A stretch of 64,000 bases of DNA from Nannocystis punicea (GCF_026965555.1 NZ_CP114040.1:12538501-12602500), one strand, 5' to 3'; positions 55,070 to 64,000 are shown, counted from the stretch's first letter. Notes: generated by a model from the sequence alone, not told the origin. A program made the numbers and translations.

Positions 55070-56149
55070 ATGCGTGGCGTGGTCGTCGGGCTGTTGGCGA
55101 GTTGGTTGTGGGTGACCGGAGCGCGCGCGCAAGAGCCCGAGCCGGTCGCGGAGGCGCCCGAGGTCGAGCCGCCGCCGACGTGGCGCTTCAAGCAGAAGGA
55201 GCGCCCCGTCAAGGTGGTGGTCCTGGCCGGGTCGATCGGCGCCTGGCCGAAGCAGCCCTACGCCGAGCGGCTGGCGGCGATGTGCAGCAACGTCGAGGTC
55301 CGCAACCTGTCGAAGGTCGGCTTCGGCGCGCTGCAGCTCAAGCAGCGGTTCAAGCAGCAGTTCCTGGAGAACCCGTACGTCAGCCTGCGCGACCCGGAGC
55401 TCGAGTACTGGCTGGTGTTCCAGGGCGGGCTCAACAGCGTCGGCACGCCCGAGCGGACCAACCACGACATCCGCGAGCTGTTCACGCTGGCGCACGCGCG
55501 GGGGATCAAGGTGGTCGCGTTCAGCCTCACGCCGTGGGGCGACGACTCCGACCCCAAGCGCTGGGCCGGCGCGGCCGGGCTGCGCTACCTGCGAGCGACG
55601 CGGACGGTGGTCGATTTCGTGCTCGGGGTGCTCGCGCCCCAGCAGGCGCTCGGCGACTACGCCCGCAAACGGATCGGCGGCGCGGAGGCGCCGTGGCGAC
55701 CCGACGAGCTGCCCGAGGTCGCGGTCGACCTGTACCGCTCGTCGCTGCGCGCCACGTCGGCGCCGCTGCGCGACCTCGAGGCGATGCGCGTCGCGCTGAC
55801 GAAGGACGCGCTGTGGAAGCGACAGCACGCGGACCTCGACGAGGCGGCGCGCGCTGCGGCGCTCGAGGCCGATGCGGCCGAGGCCGCCGAGGTGCCGCGC
55901 TGGTTCTTGCGCACCGAGCTGCGGAGCTTCGACCATATCCACCCCAACGCCGAGGGCCACCGGCTGATCGCCGAGACGGCCTGTCCGCGCCTGCCGGCCA
56001 GCTGGGGCTGCACCTGCCCGAACACGCCCGCGGCCGCGGAGAGCCCCGCAGAGGCCCCTGCGTCGCAGCCGCCGCGGCTGCCGATGACGACTCTGCTACT
56101 TTTGTACCCGCACTGGCTCCGGGTGCTGCTCGGGGCGCCTCACCTGTGA
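55070..56149 (+). CDS. SGNH/GDSL-like hydrolase, putative
   Basis: 359 aa. Signal peptide (GARAQ). A possible SGNH nucleophile is the serine of AGSIGAW, a possible oxyanion Asn is in GGLNSVGT, and HIHPNAEGH looks like the C-terminal Asp/His block. These fits are approximate and Gly/Asn residues are not all at canonical spacing, so activity is uncertain. It follows the DUF2914 gene by 3 bp and is followed by a small membrane protein; an envelope role is plausible. Confidence 0.6.
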   Translation: MRGVVVGLLASWLWVTGARAQEPEPVAEAPEVEPPPTWRFKQKERPVKVVVLAGSIGAWPKQPYAERLAAMCSNVEVRNLSKVGFGALQLKQRFKQQFLENPYVSLRDPELEYWLVFQGGLNSVGTPERTNHDIRELFTLAHARGIKVVAFSLTPWGDDSDPKRWAGAAGLRYLRATRTVVDFVLGVLAPQQALGDYARKRIGGAEAPWRPDELPEVAVDLYRSSLRATSAPLRDLEAMRVALTKDALWKRQHADLDEAARAAALEADAAEAAEVPRWFLRTELRSFDHIHPNAEGHRLIAETACPRLPASWGCTCPNTPAAAESPAEAPASQPPRLPMTTLLLLYPHWLRVLLGAPHL

Positions 56150-56159
56150 GCCTCACGCC

Positions 56160-56378
56160 ATGACCGAGCTGATCAACCTGATCTTCACCATCCTCGCCCT
56201 CATCGCGGCGGTCATCGCGGGGCTGTGGTTCGGCGCCAAGCTCGCGGAGAGCACCCGCGACGAACAGGGTCGGACGCGCAAGAGCCTCACCTCGGCGTTG
56301 CGCGACACGACCACCGCCTCGGTGGTGAAGCTGTGGCGCTGGCGCCGGGCGCGGGCGCGCGAGGCGAAGAAAGAGTAA
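56160..56378 (+). CDS. Small single-TM protein
   Basis: 72 aa. One TM helix (LIFTILALIAAVIAGLWFGAKL) near the N-terminus, then a basic cytoplasmic tail (KSLTSALRDTTTASVVKLWRWRRARAR). It starts 10 bp after the previous stop. No family; size and charge are compatible with an accessory subunit. Confidence 0.6.
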   Translation: MTELINLIFTILALIAAVIAGLWFGAKLAESTRDEQGRTRKSLTSALRDTTTASVVKLWRWRRARAREAKKE

Positions 56379-56418
56379 GAGCCTCCGAGGGCGAGGCCGC
56401 CGGCGCGGCTGCATCTTC

Positions 56419-56471
56419 GGGCATGCTCATGAGAGCATGCCCGAGAGGACATGTCCTGGGCGCTATGTCTT
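56419..56471. repeat. Hairpin-repeat chain before HTTM gene 3' end
   Basis: 10-bp perfect arms GGGCATGCTC and GAGCATGCCC around loop ATGA, then GGACATGTCC-tggg-CGCTATGTCT. It lies between convergent genes and overlaps the end of the first HTTM coding sequence. Confidence 0.85.
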
Positions 56472-59078
56472 TTCGGCCAGGGCGCGCTTCTTGTTGTCGA
56501 GGTCGAGGCGGCGCCAGCGGAGCCCGGCGGCGCCGACCACGAGGACGCTGGCGAGCACGATCCACGGGATCTGCGGCGACTTGGGCTTCTTCTTGTTCCA
56601 CGCGGTGAGGTGGTTCTTCACCCACGGGCGGAACTCGCCGGGGGCGAGCAGCGGGAGGCCGTGGCGGGCGCGGATGGTGTTGGGCAGCTGGGCGTTGATG
56701 TCGGTGCACTCGCCGGTGTAGACGAGCTTGCGGAAGCGGTTGGCGGCGAGCCGCTCCTCGGGCTTGTAGGGGCCGTTCTTGGCGACCTCTTCCGGCGTGG
56801 GGATGACGTAGGAGAGCTTGTAGAGCTCGACCTTCTTGGGCGCCTGGCCGCCGTGCTTGAGCGCCCAGTCGCGGCAGATCCACCGCGCGTGCCACTTCTG
56901 ATACCAGTCGCCCTTGCCGCCCTCGCCGCCGATGATCCGGCGGTTGATCTTGCGCTGGCGGGTGTAGCCGATCCACGGGATCGGCTTGTTGTCGGGGTGG
57001 TAGACGTCGGTGTTGAGGTCGTACGCGTTGCCGTCGTGGTCGGTGACCAGGACCTGCATGAAGACGTTGCTGCGCGGCGGGTTGGGCGCGAACATCTTCC
57101 AACCCTGCGCGGTCTGGCTGGTGCGGATCCACCACTTGAACGGGTCCTGCGCGCGCACCCGCCAGCCGTCCTTGCCCTCGCCGCCGAGGCTGTCCTTCTC
57201 GGGCAGCAGCCAGATCGCCACGCCCGTGCAGTGATAGACGACGAACACGCCGACGAGGAAGCGACCCATCGAGCCGTAGGCCCACGGCCGTCGCGGCCGC
57301 CCGGTGTACGGGTCCATCCGCGACAGCTGCTCGGCGCCGCGTCGCTGGGCGACGCTGAAGCCCAACACCGCGAGGCCGGCGAAGATCACCGCGCCCGTGG
57401 CCGCCCAGGGGACGCCGAGCTTCGTCTCGGCGGCGACGTAGACGCCGCCGACGGCGACACCCAGCGCGCCCCACAGGGCCCACGCAGGCAAGGCGGCGGC
57501 GTCGCGGTGGAGGTGCGGCAGGGTCGGGTCCTCGGCCGGCAGCGGGGCGTCGCCGCGGGTGATGTCCTTCGGGACAGGTAGGCCGATGCGCCCGAGCCGC
57601 TCGCCGATCGCCCGCAGCAGGAAGGCGACCTCGCTGCCGTTGAGGAACGCGATGTAGGTGGCCATCGTCGCCGGCGTGAACCAGCCGATGTTCATCATCA
57701 CGATCAGGTGGGCGTGGAAGACGAGCCCGAGGCCGAGCCACAGCCGGCGGCCGAGGAACCAGGTGCAGAACCAGTCGAGGTCGAGGGTGAGGCGGCGGCC
57801 GCGGATCGTGACGGTGGGCCGGCGGCCGAGCCCGTAGAAGAGGCCGCCGATGACGGCCATGCCGGCCAGCCAGGCGACCGGGAACCACCGCTGCCAGCTG
57901 GCCAGGTCGGCCATGCCCGCGCGCGGGGCGACCGGGATGTGGAACGGCAAGGTGATGTAGACGACGACCAGGCCGACGAGGCCGAGGCCGAGCCAGCAGG
58001 CGCGCACGGCCCAGCGCTGCCACTCCGGCAGCGGCGGCAGCTGCTCGCGGCGGACGAAGCGGACCACCAGGCCGATCACGACCAGCGGGAAGAAGGCCTC
58101 CCAGTAGTGGGTGACGATCGTGTTGATGCGGAAGAGGTTGGTGCCGAAGACGGCCGACAGCTGCTGCGGCTCGAAGCGGTAGAAGTGGTCGAGGTTGAGC
58201 GCGTAGTAGAAGGCGTCGCCCTTGGCCCAGATGTCGCCGTTCTTGACGGTGCCGGTCGAGCAGTAGAGCGCCGCGAGCTGCAAGATCATGATCATCCGCG
58301 GCCACGCGGGGATCAGCCGGTACACGGCCTCGAGGCCCTGCGGGTGCTCGGCGCCGGGAGCGACGCCGGCGCCGGCGCCCGGGCCGTCACGCTCGCTGAG
58401 CCGGCCCTGCTTGCGCAGGCGACGGCAACGCAGCCAGTTGTCGACGCTGTATGCGGCGCCGCACCGCGACATGCACAGGTAGAGGAGGAAGCAGCGGTAG
58501 ACGTTCTCGGTGCCCTCCCAGAACACCTGGTTGCGCAGGATGATGCTGTGGAAGAGGATCAGCGTCAGCCACTTGGTGATGTTCGTCTTGAAGCCGACGA
58601 TCATGCACACGCAGGCGACCTCGAACGCGCCGAGGACCAGCCAGAAGGCGGTCGGCGAGTCCCAGAAGAACAGCGGCGAGTACTTCGGGCCCTTGAGCCA
58701 CTCGACGACGCCGCCCCAGTCGAAGAAGCCGTGGGGCTCGGGGTCGATGCCGTCGCCGAAGCCGGCGAACTGCTCCTTGGCGAACACCTCGCGCGCGACG
58801 TCGGTGAGGAACAGCCCCTCGTCGGTGAAGAGGTAGATGAAGAGGTCGGACAGGCCGTTGATGTTGAACAGGGTGACGAGGCCGAAGACGATGCGAAAAA
58901 GGCCCATCGTCCGCGGGTCCTCGGCGCGCAGGAACAGCCGGCGGAACGCCTCGCGGTGGAAGATGCAGGCGCTCACGAAGAAGACGAAGCCGAGCAGCAT
59001 CCACCAACCGACGGTCGGCGAGAGCGCGAGCGCTTCGGCGTTGGGGATCCGTTCGTCCGCGAGGAGGCCCAGCAGCAT
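56463..59078 (-). CDS. HTTM-domain multi-pass membrane protein (intact copy)
   Basis: 871 aa. The N-terminal half carries a long multi-helix HTTM domain (vitamin-K gamma-carboxylase-like TM fold), with segments such as LFRIVFGLVTLFNINGLSDLF, WEGTENVYRCFLLYLCMSRCGAAYSVDNWL and GVKNG-like loops. A central linker follows with an in-frame repeat (TGTCC-ttcg-GGACA, 57563). More helices lie at about 540-610, then a soluble C-terminal domain with MFAPNPPRSN and IPWIGYTRQRKIN. No catalytic assignment is made. Its neighbour (59140-62105) is a diverged paralogue of the same order. Confidence 0.82.
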   Translation of the reverse strand: MLLGLLADERIPNAEALALSPTVGWWMLLGFVFFVSACIFHREAFRRLFLRAEDPRTMGLFRIVFGLVTLFNINGLSDLFIYLFTDEGLFLTDVAREVFAKEQFAGFGDGIDPEPHGFFDWGGVVEWLKGPKYSPLFFWDSPTAFWLVLGAFEVACVCMIVGFKTNITKWLTLILFHSIILRNQVFWEGTENVYRCFLLYLCMSRCGAAYSVDNWLRCRRLRKQGRLSERDGPGAGAGVAPGAEHPQGLEAVYRLIPAWPRMIMILQLAALYCSTGTVKNGDIWAKGDAFYYALNLDHFYRFEPQQLSAVFGTNLFRINTIVTHYWEAFFPLVVIGLVVRFVRREQLPPLPEWQRWAVRACWLGLGLVGLVVVYITLPFHIPVAPRAGMADLASWQRWFPVAWLAGMAVIGGLFYGLGRRPTVTIRGRRLTLDLDWFCTWFLGRRLWLGLGLVFHAHLIVMMNIGWFTPATMATYIAFLNGSEVAFLLRAIGERLGRIGLPVPKDITRGDAPLPAEDPTLPHLHRDAAALPAWALWGALGVAVGGVYVAAETKLGVPWAATGAVIFAGLAVLGFSVAQRRGAEQLSRMDPYTGRPRRPWAYGSMGRFLVGVFVVYHCTGVAIWLLPEKDSLGGEGKDGWRVRAQDPFKWWIRTSQTAQGWKMFAPNPPRSNVFMQVLVTDHDGNAYDLNTDVYHPDNKPIPWIGYTRQRKINRRIIGGEGGKGDWYQKWHARWICRDWALKHGGQAPKKVELYKLSYVIPTPEEVAKNGPYKPEERLAANRFRKLVYTGECTDINAQLPNTIRARHGLPLLAPGEFRPWVKNHLTAWNKKKPKSPQIPWIVLASVLVVGAAGLRWRRLDLDNKKRALAEKT
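57563..57579. repeat. In-frame TTCG hairpin in HTTM gene
   Basis: TGTCC-ttcg-GGACA plus GGT; encodes PVPKDIT on the minus strand between membrane domains. The C(TTCG)G closure is the stable tetraloop form. Confidence 0.75.
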
Positions 59079-59097
59079 GTGCTCGGATTAAAACAAA

Positions 59098-59130
59098 AGG
59101 CCCGGCGTGATGCCGGGCCTTCTGCTGTGA
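59098..59130 (-). terminator. Intrinsic terminator of second HTTM gene
   Basis: Stem AAGGCCCGGC/GCCGGGCCTT with a short loop; on the minus strand it is followed by TTGTTTTA, a U-rich tract. It lies directly after the 3' end of the gene at 59140. Confidence 0.85.
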
Positions 59131-59139
59131 GAAGCCGTG

Positions 59140-60036
59140 TCAGTCGACCGGCTTCGTCAGTGGCTTGGTCTCGGGCGGCGCCGGCTCCGGCGCGGCGGCC
59201 TCGCCCTCACCCTTGGCCAGCGACGGCTTGACCGTCGCGGGGGTGCGCTTGCCGGAGGTCGTCCCGGTCGTGCCCGGTTTGCTCCCGTCGGTGGTCTTCG
59301 GCGGGTCGTAGCGCTTGTCCCAGGCCTTCTTCTTGTTGTGGATCCACGGCTTGAACACGCCCTCCTCGAGCAGCGGCAGGCCGTGGCGCTCGCGGATGAA
59401 GTTGGGCAGCTGCCCGTGGTCCGACGACGCGCACTTGGTCGTGTGCTGCCGCTCCTCGCGGCCCGTGTCGTAGAGCAGCTTCTCCGGCGAGTAATAGCCC
59501 TGCTTGGCCACGATCTCCGGCGCCGGCATGCGGTACGAGACCTTGTAGAGCTCGACCTTCTGCGGCATCACCCCGCGGTGGCTCATCGCCCACTGGCGGC
59601 AGATGAAGCGCGAGTACCACTGCTGGTACCAGTCGCCCTTGCCCGACTCGCCGCCGATGATGCGCCGGTTCATCTTGCGCATGCGGTCGTTCCAGACCCA
59701 CGGGATCGGCTTGCGCTCGAGCGCGTAGGTGTCGGTCCGCAGGTCCCAGCGCTCGCCGGTCTCGTCGGTCACGACGGTGCGCATGAGCACGTTGTGACGC
59801 GGCGGGTTGGGCGCGAACATGCCCCACTGCTGGTCGGTCTGCGTCGCCAGCACCCAGGTCGAGAACGGCTCGCGCGCCTTGATCCGGAAGGTCGAGACGC
59901 AGTCCTTCTCGGGCAGCTCCCACACGGCGATGGCGACGATGTGATAGAGGACCAGCGCGCCGATGAACAGGCGGCCGCCCGGCCCGTAGGCCCACGGCGC
60001 GATGGTGTGCCCGGTCTGCGGGTCGATCGCCGGCAT
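59140..60036 (-). CDS. C-terminal part of second HTTM protein, after a frame shift
   Basis: 298 aa from an ATG giving MPAIDPQTGHT. It matches the C-terminal half of the intact paralogue: PWAYGPGGRLFIGALVLYHI, WELPEKD, QQWGMFAPNPPRHN and IPWVWNDRMRKMN. It begins in a different frame from the upstream membrane part, whose frame runs on through it as shadow to 59769. The total span from 62105 to 59140 is 2966 nt, one short of a multiple of three, which fits a 1-nt deletion or a sequencing error near 60040. It could also be translated separately from its own ATG. Confidence 0.72.
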   Translation of the reverse strand: MPAIDPQTGHTIAPWAYGPGGRLFIGALVLYHIVAIAVWELPEKDCVSTFRIKAREPFSTWVLATQTDQQWGMFAPNPPRHNVLMRTVVTDETGERWDLRTDTYALERKPIPWVWNDRMRKMNRRIIGGESGKGDWYQQWYSRFICRQWAMSHRGVMPQKVELYKVSYRMPAPEIVAKQGYYSPEKLLYDTGREERQHTTKCASSDHGQLPNFIRERHGLPLLEEGVFKPWIHNKKKAWDKRYDPPKTTDGSKPGTTGTTSGKRTPATVKPSLAKGEGEAAAPEPAPPETKPLTKPVD

Positions 60037-62105
60037 GTCGGCTCGCGCTTGGGCCGGTCGGGCGGCGAGAAGGTCAGGCCGATCTTCGCCAGATGCCGGT
60101 GCACCGCCGGGATCTGGTTGAGGCAGACCACGAGCAAGAGCGTGCCGGTCGCCGCCAGCTTGTAGTAGAGCAGCTGGTCCTTGTCCTGCGTGGTCTCGCC
60201 GGTCAGGCTCATCAGCCACAGGTAGGCGAAGATCCCGATCGCCAGGCCGACCAGCTTGGCGACGAAGTTCCGGGTCCCGCGATGGCCCTGCACGTAGGTG
60301 TAGAGCGTCAAGAAGGCCATCATGGCGATCAGGGTCCACGCGAAGTGGATCCCGAGGTTCGCCCCCGGCGCCGTCTCTTCGCGGCCGAGCACGCTCACCT
60401 TGAACCAGGGCACCAGCGGGCTCGCGTGCAGGATCACGCCGAGCACCGCGACCACGAGCATGCCGTAGAGCAACGTGGGCGGCAGCCGGCGGCCGTCGCG
60501 GCGGTGATGCGGCAGCGTGCGATCCTCGCCCGGCAGCGGCGGCTCGCCGCGGCGCACGTCGGCCGGGAGCGGCAGCCACGGGAACGCCCGCGCCAGCCCG
60601 CGGCCGAAGAAGCGGAGAATCCGCCCCGGCTCGTCACCCTGCAGGAAGAACAGGTAGGTCGACATCATGATCGGCGGGAACATGCCGATGTTCATGAGCA
60701 ACTGGAGGTTGCCGTGGAACACCAGGCCGCAGGTGAGCCACACCCGCCGGCCGAGGAACCACCGGCAGAACCAGTCGAGGTCGAGCAGGTAGCGCTTGCC
60801 GCGGATCTTCACCGTCGGCGGGCGCCGGCCCAGCCACCAGAACCCCCCGCCGATGGCCGCCATCAGCGCGACCCAGCCGACCGCGGTGACAATCTGCACG
60901 CGCTGCGTGGTCCACCAGCTCTTCGGCAGCTCGACGTGGTGCACCGGCAGGGTGATGAGCACGACCGCCAGGCAGCCGAGGCCGAACGCCACCCAGCAGG
61001 CGCGGACGGCCCACAGCCGCCAGCCTTCCAGCCGCGGCAGCTGCTCGCGGATGCCCCAGCGGATGATGGTGCCGAGCACCATGAGGGGGAACATGGCCTC
61101 GAACCAGTGGGTGATCCACGTGGCGAGGCGGAACATGTTGAGGCCCAGGATCGACGACACTTCTTGCGGGTAGAACCGATAGAAGTGGTCCATGTTGAGG
61201 GCGTAGTAGAGGGCGTCGCCCTTGGCCCACACGTGGCCGTTCTTGACCACGCCCGTGAAGCAGTACAGCACCCCGAGGTTGAGCATCATCAGGTTGCGCG
61301 GCCACGCGGGGATCAGCCGGTAGACCGCCTGCAAGCCCTGCGGGTGCTCGGGGCTGGGAGCCACACCGGCGCCGCCGCCGGGGCCGTGGCGCTCGGACAG
61401 GAGGCCCTGCTTGCGCAGCTTCCGGGTCCGGAGCCAGTTGTCGATGCTGTACGCGTGCCCGCTCTTGGCCAGCAGCAGGTAGAAGAAGAACACGCGGTAG
61501 ACCAGCTCCGTGCCCTCCCAGAACAGGTGGTTCCGGAGGAAGAAGCTGTTCATCAGCAAGAAGCTCAGGACGCCCATCACCCGCGTCTTCCACCCGAGCA
61601 TGAACAGGGTGGTGACCGTGTAGAAGCCGATGAGCTGCACCCACATGGCCGTGGGCGTGTCCCAGAAGTACAGCAGCGAGTACTTGTGGCCCTTGAAGAA
61701 CTCGAGGGCCGCCGGGACATCGAAGAAGCCGTAGGGGTCGTCGCCGATGCCGTCGCCGAAGCCCTTGAACTGCGCCGGCGCCACCAGCTGGCGGGCCGCA
61801 TCACTGAGGAAGATGCCTTCGTCCGAGAAGAGGAAGGTGAAGTACTCCCACAGGTCGTTGATGTTGCAGATGCAGAGGAAGGCGAAGACGATGCGGAACG
61901 CCGCTACCGGCCGCGGGTCCTCGTTCGTCAGCCACCAGCGCCGCCAGCGCTCGCTTTGGAGCAGGAAGATCAGGCATGCAAAAACGGCGCAAGCCAACAT
62001 GACCCACCCCACCGTCGGCGACATGGCGATCGCCGTGTCGTTGGGGATCCGGTCGGGGTCTGCGAGCGCGAACGCAAATGCTGCGGCCGAGGAGAACCCA
62101 AGCAT
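59769..62105 (-). CDS. N-terminal HTTM part of second HTTM protein
   Basis: The first ~690 codons are a good HTTM protein: MLGFSSAAAFAF start, EYFTFLFSDEGIFLSD, WEGTELVYRVFFFYLLLAKSGHAYSIDNWL, GVVKNGHVWAKGD and TIIRWGIREQLP, paralogous to the gene at 56463. After GLTFSPPDRPKRE (about 60055) the frame becomes arginine/serine-rich shadow down to the stop at 59769 while the true C-terminal domain continues in another frame. So this copy is probably split or damaged. The frame change lies next to a CCGACATGCCGG, similar to a repeat arm. Confidence 0.75.
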   Translation of the reverse strand: MLGFSSAAAFAFALADPDRIPNDTAIAMSPTVGWVMLACAVFACLIFLLQSERWRRWWLTNEDPRPVAAFRIVFAFLCICNINDLWEYFTFLFSDEGIFLSDAARQLVAPAQFKGFGDGIGDDPYGFFDVPAALEFFKGHKYSLLYFWDTPTAMWVQLIGFYTVTTLFMLGWKTRVMGVLSFLLMNSFFLRNHLFWEGTELVYRVFFFYLLLAKSGHAYSIDNWLRTRKLRKQGLLSERHGPGGGAGVAPSPEHPQGLQAVYRLIPAWPRNLMMLNLGVLYCFTGVVKNGHVWAKGDALYYALNMDHFYRFYPQEVSSILGLNMFRLATWITHWFEAMFPLMVLGTIIRWGIREQLPRLEGWRLWAVRACWVAFGLGCLAVVLITLPVHHVELPKSWWTTQRVQIVTAVGWVALMAAIGGGFWWLGRRPPTVKIRGKRYLLDLDWFCRWFLGRRVWLTCGLVFHGNLQLLMNIGMFPPIMMSTYLFFLQGDEPGRILRFFGRGLARAFPWLPLPADVRRGEPPLPGEDRTLPHHRRDGRRLPPTLLYGMLVVAVLGVILHASPLVPWFKVSVLGREETAPGANLGIHFAWTLIAMMAFLTLYTYVQGHRGTRNFVAKLVGLAIGIFAYLWLMSLTGETTQDKDQLLYYKLAATGTLLLVVCLNQIPAVHRHLAKIGLTFSPPDRPKREPTCRRSTRRPGTPSRRGPTGRAAACSSARWSSITSSPSPCGSCPRRTASRPSGSRRASRSRPGCWRRRPTSSGACSRPTRRVTTCSCAPS

Positions 62106-62236
62106 AGGCAGGGAGTGTCCGGGACGGCACTAGGCGGGCGCAAGCGCAAAAAAGGCCAGTGCTTCCGCGGGTGTTGGCCGTCGCACTCGCCGCCGAGGCT
62201 TGACTCGACCGGCATCCCCGGCCATCGTCCCCGCCG

Positions 62237-63013
62237 ATGTTCGTCCCGCGCGAACGCGTCCGCCTACAGGGTTTCAACAACCTCACGAAGGTGGTCAGCT
62301 TCAACCTCTACGACTTCTTCGTCGCCCGCACCGACGAGGAGCGGCACGGCTACGTCCGCTATATCGACGAGAAATTCAGCGCCGAGCGCATCACCGACAT
62401 GCTGCGCGAAATCGCGCACATCATCGATGCCGAGGTCCTGTCGGTCTCTGCCCAGGACTACGAGCCGCAGGGTGCGAGCTCGCTGGTGCTCATGAGCGAT
62501 CTCGGACAAAAGAAGGTGGCCGACGAAGTGATGGGCCACACGACCGTCGGCGCGCACCTCACCAAGAGCCATCTCTGCGCTCATACATACCCGGATTGGT
62601 ACGATCCGAAGGGGATCTGCAGCTTCCGGGTCGACATCGACATCGCCACCTGCGGGACGATCGTGCCGCTGCGAGCGCTGAACTTCATGTTCGAGAGCTT
62701 CGAGAACGACGTCGTCATCATCGACTACGTCGTCCGCGGCTTCACCCGCGACGCCGAGGGCCGGCGCGTGTACATGGACCACACGCTGAAGTCGATCCAG
62801 GACTTCATCGACCCGAAGATCCTCGCCGACTACCACTGCGAGGACCTGGTCCTGCAGAACGAGAACATCTGGCAGACCAAGATGATGCGCACGCGGCTGG
62901 ACCCGTCGGCGTACTTCCCGCCCGACGTCGACCCCGCAGCGCCGGAGAGCCTCGCCCGCCTCGACGACGTGCGGCGCGAGATGGTCGGGATCTTCTACGG
63001 CTGGCCGGGCTGA
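62237..63013 (+). CDS. speD: S-adenosylmethionine decarboxylase proenzyme
   Basis: 258 aa, the length of the long bacterial (E. coli) type. The self-processing site is S111 in TKSHLCAHTYPD, which becomes the pyruvoyl group after cleavage. It supplies decarboxylated SAM for spermidine synthesis in the cytoplasm. The 3' end overlaps the convergent EamA gene by 19 bp. Confidence 0.96.
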   Translation: MFVPRERVRLQGFNNLTKVVSFNLYDFFVARTDEERHGYVRYIDEKFSAERITDMLREIAHIIDAEVLSVSAQDYEPQGASSLVLMSDLGQKKVADEVMGHTTVGAHLTKSHLCAHTYPDWYDPKGICSFRVDIDIATCGTIVPLRALNFMFESFENDVVIIDYVVRGFTRDAEGRRVYMDHTLKSIQDFIDPKILADYHCEDLVLQNENIWQTKMMRTRLDPSAYFPPDVDPAAPESLARLDDVRREMVGIFYGWPG

Positions 63014-63894
63014 GCCGCGTCGCTCGGCTTGCGGGTGAGTAAGTAGCCGGCAACGACGAGGAGCGCCGCGCCGATGAGCGCGCCGGCCGGGGCATGCGCG
63101 TCCCAGAAGAGGACGTCGACGCCGAGGCCCAGCGGGATCGCGGCGTACGCGACCATGGCGATGCTCGAGGCGGGCGCGAGGCCGTAAGCGCGGGTCATCC
63201 ACAGCTGACCGAGCGTGCCGAACAGCGCGGTGCCGCCGATGACCGCGAGGTTCCTGCGTGACAGGTGTCCGAGCTGGAAGTCACCGTGCGCGAGGCCCCA
63301 CACGAGGCCGGCGATCGCGGCGAGGAAGGCGAAGTGAAAGACCACCAGCTCGGGCGCCTCGGTCTCGGAGGTCTTGCGGATCGTCACATGTGCCAGCGCC
63401 GAGAAGACCGCGGCGGCGACTCCGGCGAGCGCGGGCACCAGCGGGAGGGCGGAGAGATCTCCCAGCGGTGCGAGCACGAAGAAGGCGCCGCCCACGGCGA
63501 ACACGAGGGCGAGCAAGACGAGTCGGTGCATGCGCTCGCGGAGGACGAGCGGCGCGAACAGGGCCACGAACACCGGCTGAAGTAGATGCAGGGTCTGGTG
63601 CTGGACGAGAGTCAGCGCCCGCACGGCATAGAAGGTGGTGGCCATGGCGGCGATCCCGAACAGCGAGCGCAGCGCGACGAGATCTCCCCGCACGGGTCGG
63701 AGGCTCAACTGTTGGCGACGGAGCTCGAGCCAGATCCACAGGAGCCCGGGCGTGGTCCTGTAGAAGATGAGCTCCGCAGTGCTGAGCCCGTCCTCTCGCA
63801 GGACCTTGGCGCAGGCGTTCATGGCGACGAGGGCGCTCATGGCGCCGAGCATCCACACGAGACCGCGGCGGAGTTGAGCGACGGGGGCGGCCAA
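62995..63894 (-). CDS. EamA/DMT-family membrane transporter
   Basis: 299 aa from a TTG giving MAAPVAQ; the in-frame ATG at 63852 (MLGAMSA) is an alternative. Ten TM segments in two EamA repeats, with typical LIFYRTTPGLLWI, TLVQHQTLHLLQPVFVALFAPLVL and PASSIAMVAYAAIPLGLGVDVLFW. The family exports metabolites such as amino acids; substrate unknown. It ends inside the 3' end of speD on the other strand. Confidence 0.88.
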   Translation of the reverse strand: MAAPVAQLRRGLVWMLGAMSALVAMNACAKVLREDGLSTAELIFYRTTPGLLWIWLELRRQQLSLRPVRGDLVALRSLFGIAAMATTFYAVRALTLVQHQTLHLLQPVFVALFAPLVLRERMHRLVLLALVFAVGGAFFVLAPLGDLSALPLVPALAGVAAAVFSALAHVTIRKTSETEAPELVVFHFAFLAAIAGLVWGLAHGDFQLGHLSRRNLAVIGGTALFGTLGQLWMTRAYGLAPASSIAMVAYAAIPLGLGVDVLFWDAHAPAGALIGAALLVVAGYLLTRKPSDAAQPGQP

Positions 63895-64000
63895 GGAAGC
63901 CGGGCCGATCTACCATCGTGACGGGCGACGCAGGCATGTCGCGAGTTGGTCGCTCGCCGCGCGTTTCGCGAGGGGAGATCTCTTCCTACAGGCGTCGCAG

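Noticed and set aside
59980..60100. Programmed -1 frameshift in the second HTTM gene
   Set aside because: A -1 shift would restore the frame, but no X-XXY-YYZ slippery site with correct phasing is present; a simple indel is more likely.

Overview
The window is very GC-rich DNA with many GTG starts, long proline- and alanine-rich linkers, abundant lipoproteins, a Ser/Thr kinase with TPRs, ECF sigma and CHAT genes, and a choice-of-anchor-L remnant. This points to a myxobacterium (Myxococcota), probably on the Nannocystis/Plesiocystis/Enhygromyxa side. The assignment is inferred from gene content and style only; no marker gene for phylogeny was tested.

Layout. 1-9.4 kb: tRNA-Ser, a zinc-ribbon/TPR membrane protein, an HD phosphohydrolase, a DTW-domain tRNA modifier, a beta-propeller-like lipoprotein and two peptide-type ABC ATPases. 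9.5-18.1 kb: a TonB-ExbB-ExbD-ExbD energy module, a strong terminator, a large TonB-dependent receptor, a beta-helix lipoprotein, a small lipoprotein and an OmpR-type regulator. 18.3-25.7 kb: a GST, an HSL-type esterase, a secreted protein, an ECF sigma factor overlapping a membrane anti-sigma that carries TPRs and a CHAT protease, and a UbiA prenyltransferase. 25.9-38.1 kb: a TPR Ser/Thr kinase, HemF, a second TonB receptor, a PstS-like protein, a NarL-type histidine kinase/regulator pair and a lipoprotein. 38.3-44.1 kb: tRNA-Val, then a leftward run queE-hemJ-two unknowns-cyaY-lipoprotein-folK, divergent from asnS. 44.4-54.2 kb: a transposase-like remnant, duplicated hairpin DNA, unknown genes, hutF, repeat-rich debris with a gene fragment, an aspartyl-protease-like lipoprotein and a YkgJ-type protein. 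54.3-64 kb: DUF2914 and SGNH-like proteins, two giant HTTM membrane proteins (one frameshifted), speD and an EamA transporter.

The most unusual feature cuts across all of this. A family of short hairpins has the plan (A/G)CA(T/G)GTCC - exactly 4 nt - GGACA(T/G)G(T/C). It recurs dozens of times, singly or as chains in which neighbouring hairpins share the self-complementary ACATGT arm. Copies sit between genes and also in frame inside coding regions, where they supply start codons, linkers and even a lipobox. I saw none inside asnS, exbB/exbD, hemF, speD or hutF beyond its start. I do not recognise this family as a described element; it is the best candidate here for something new. Related structures are a 90-bp tandem array ahead of the histidine kinase and a cluster of degenerate copies around 49 kb.
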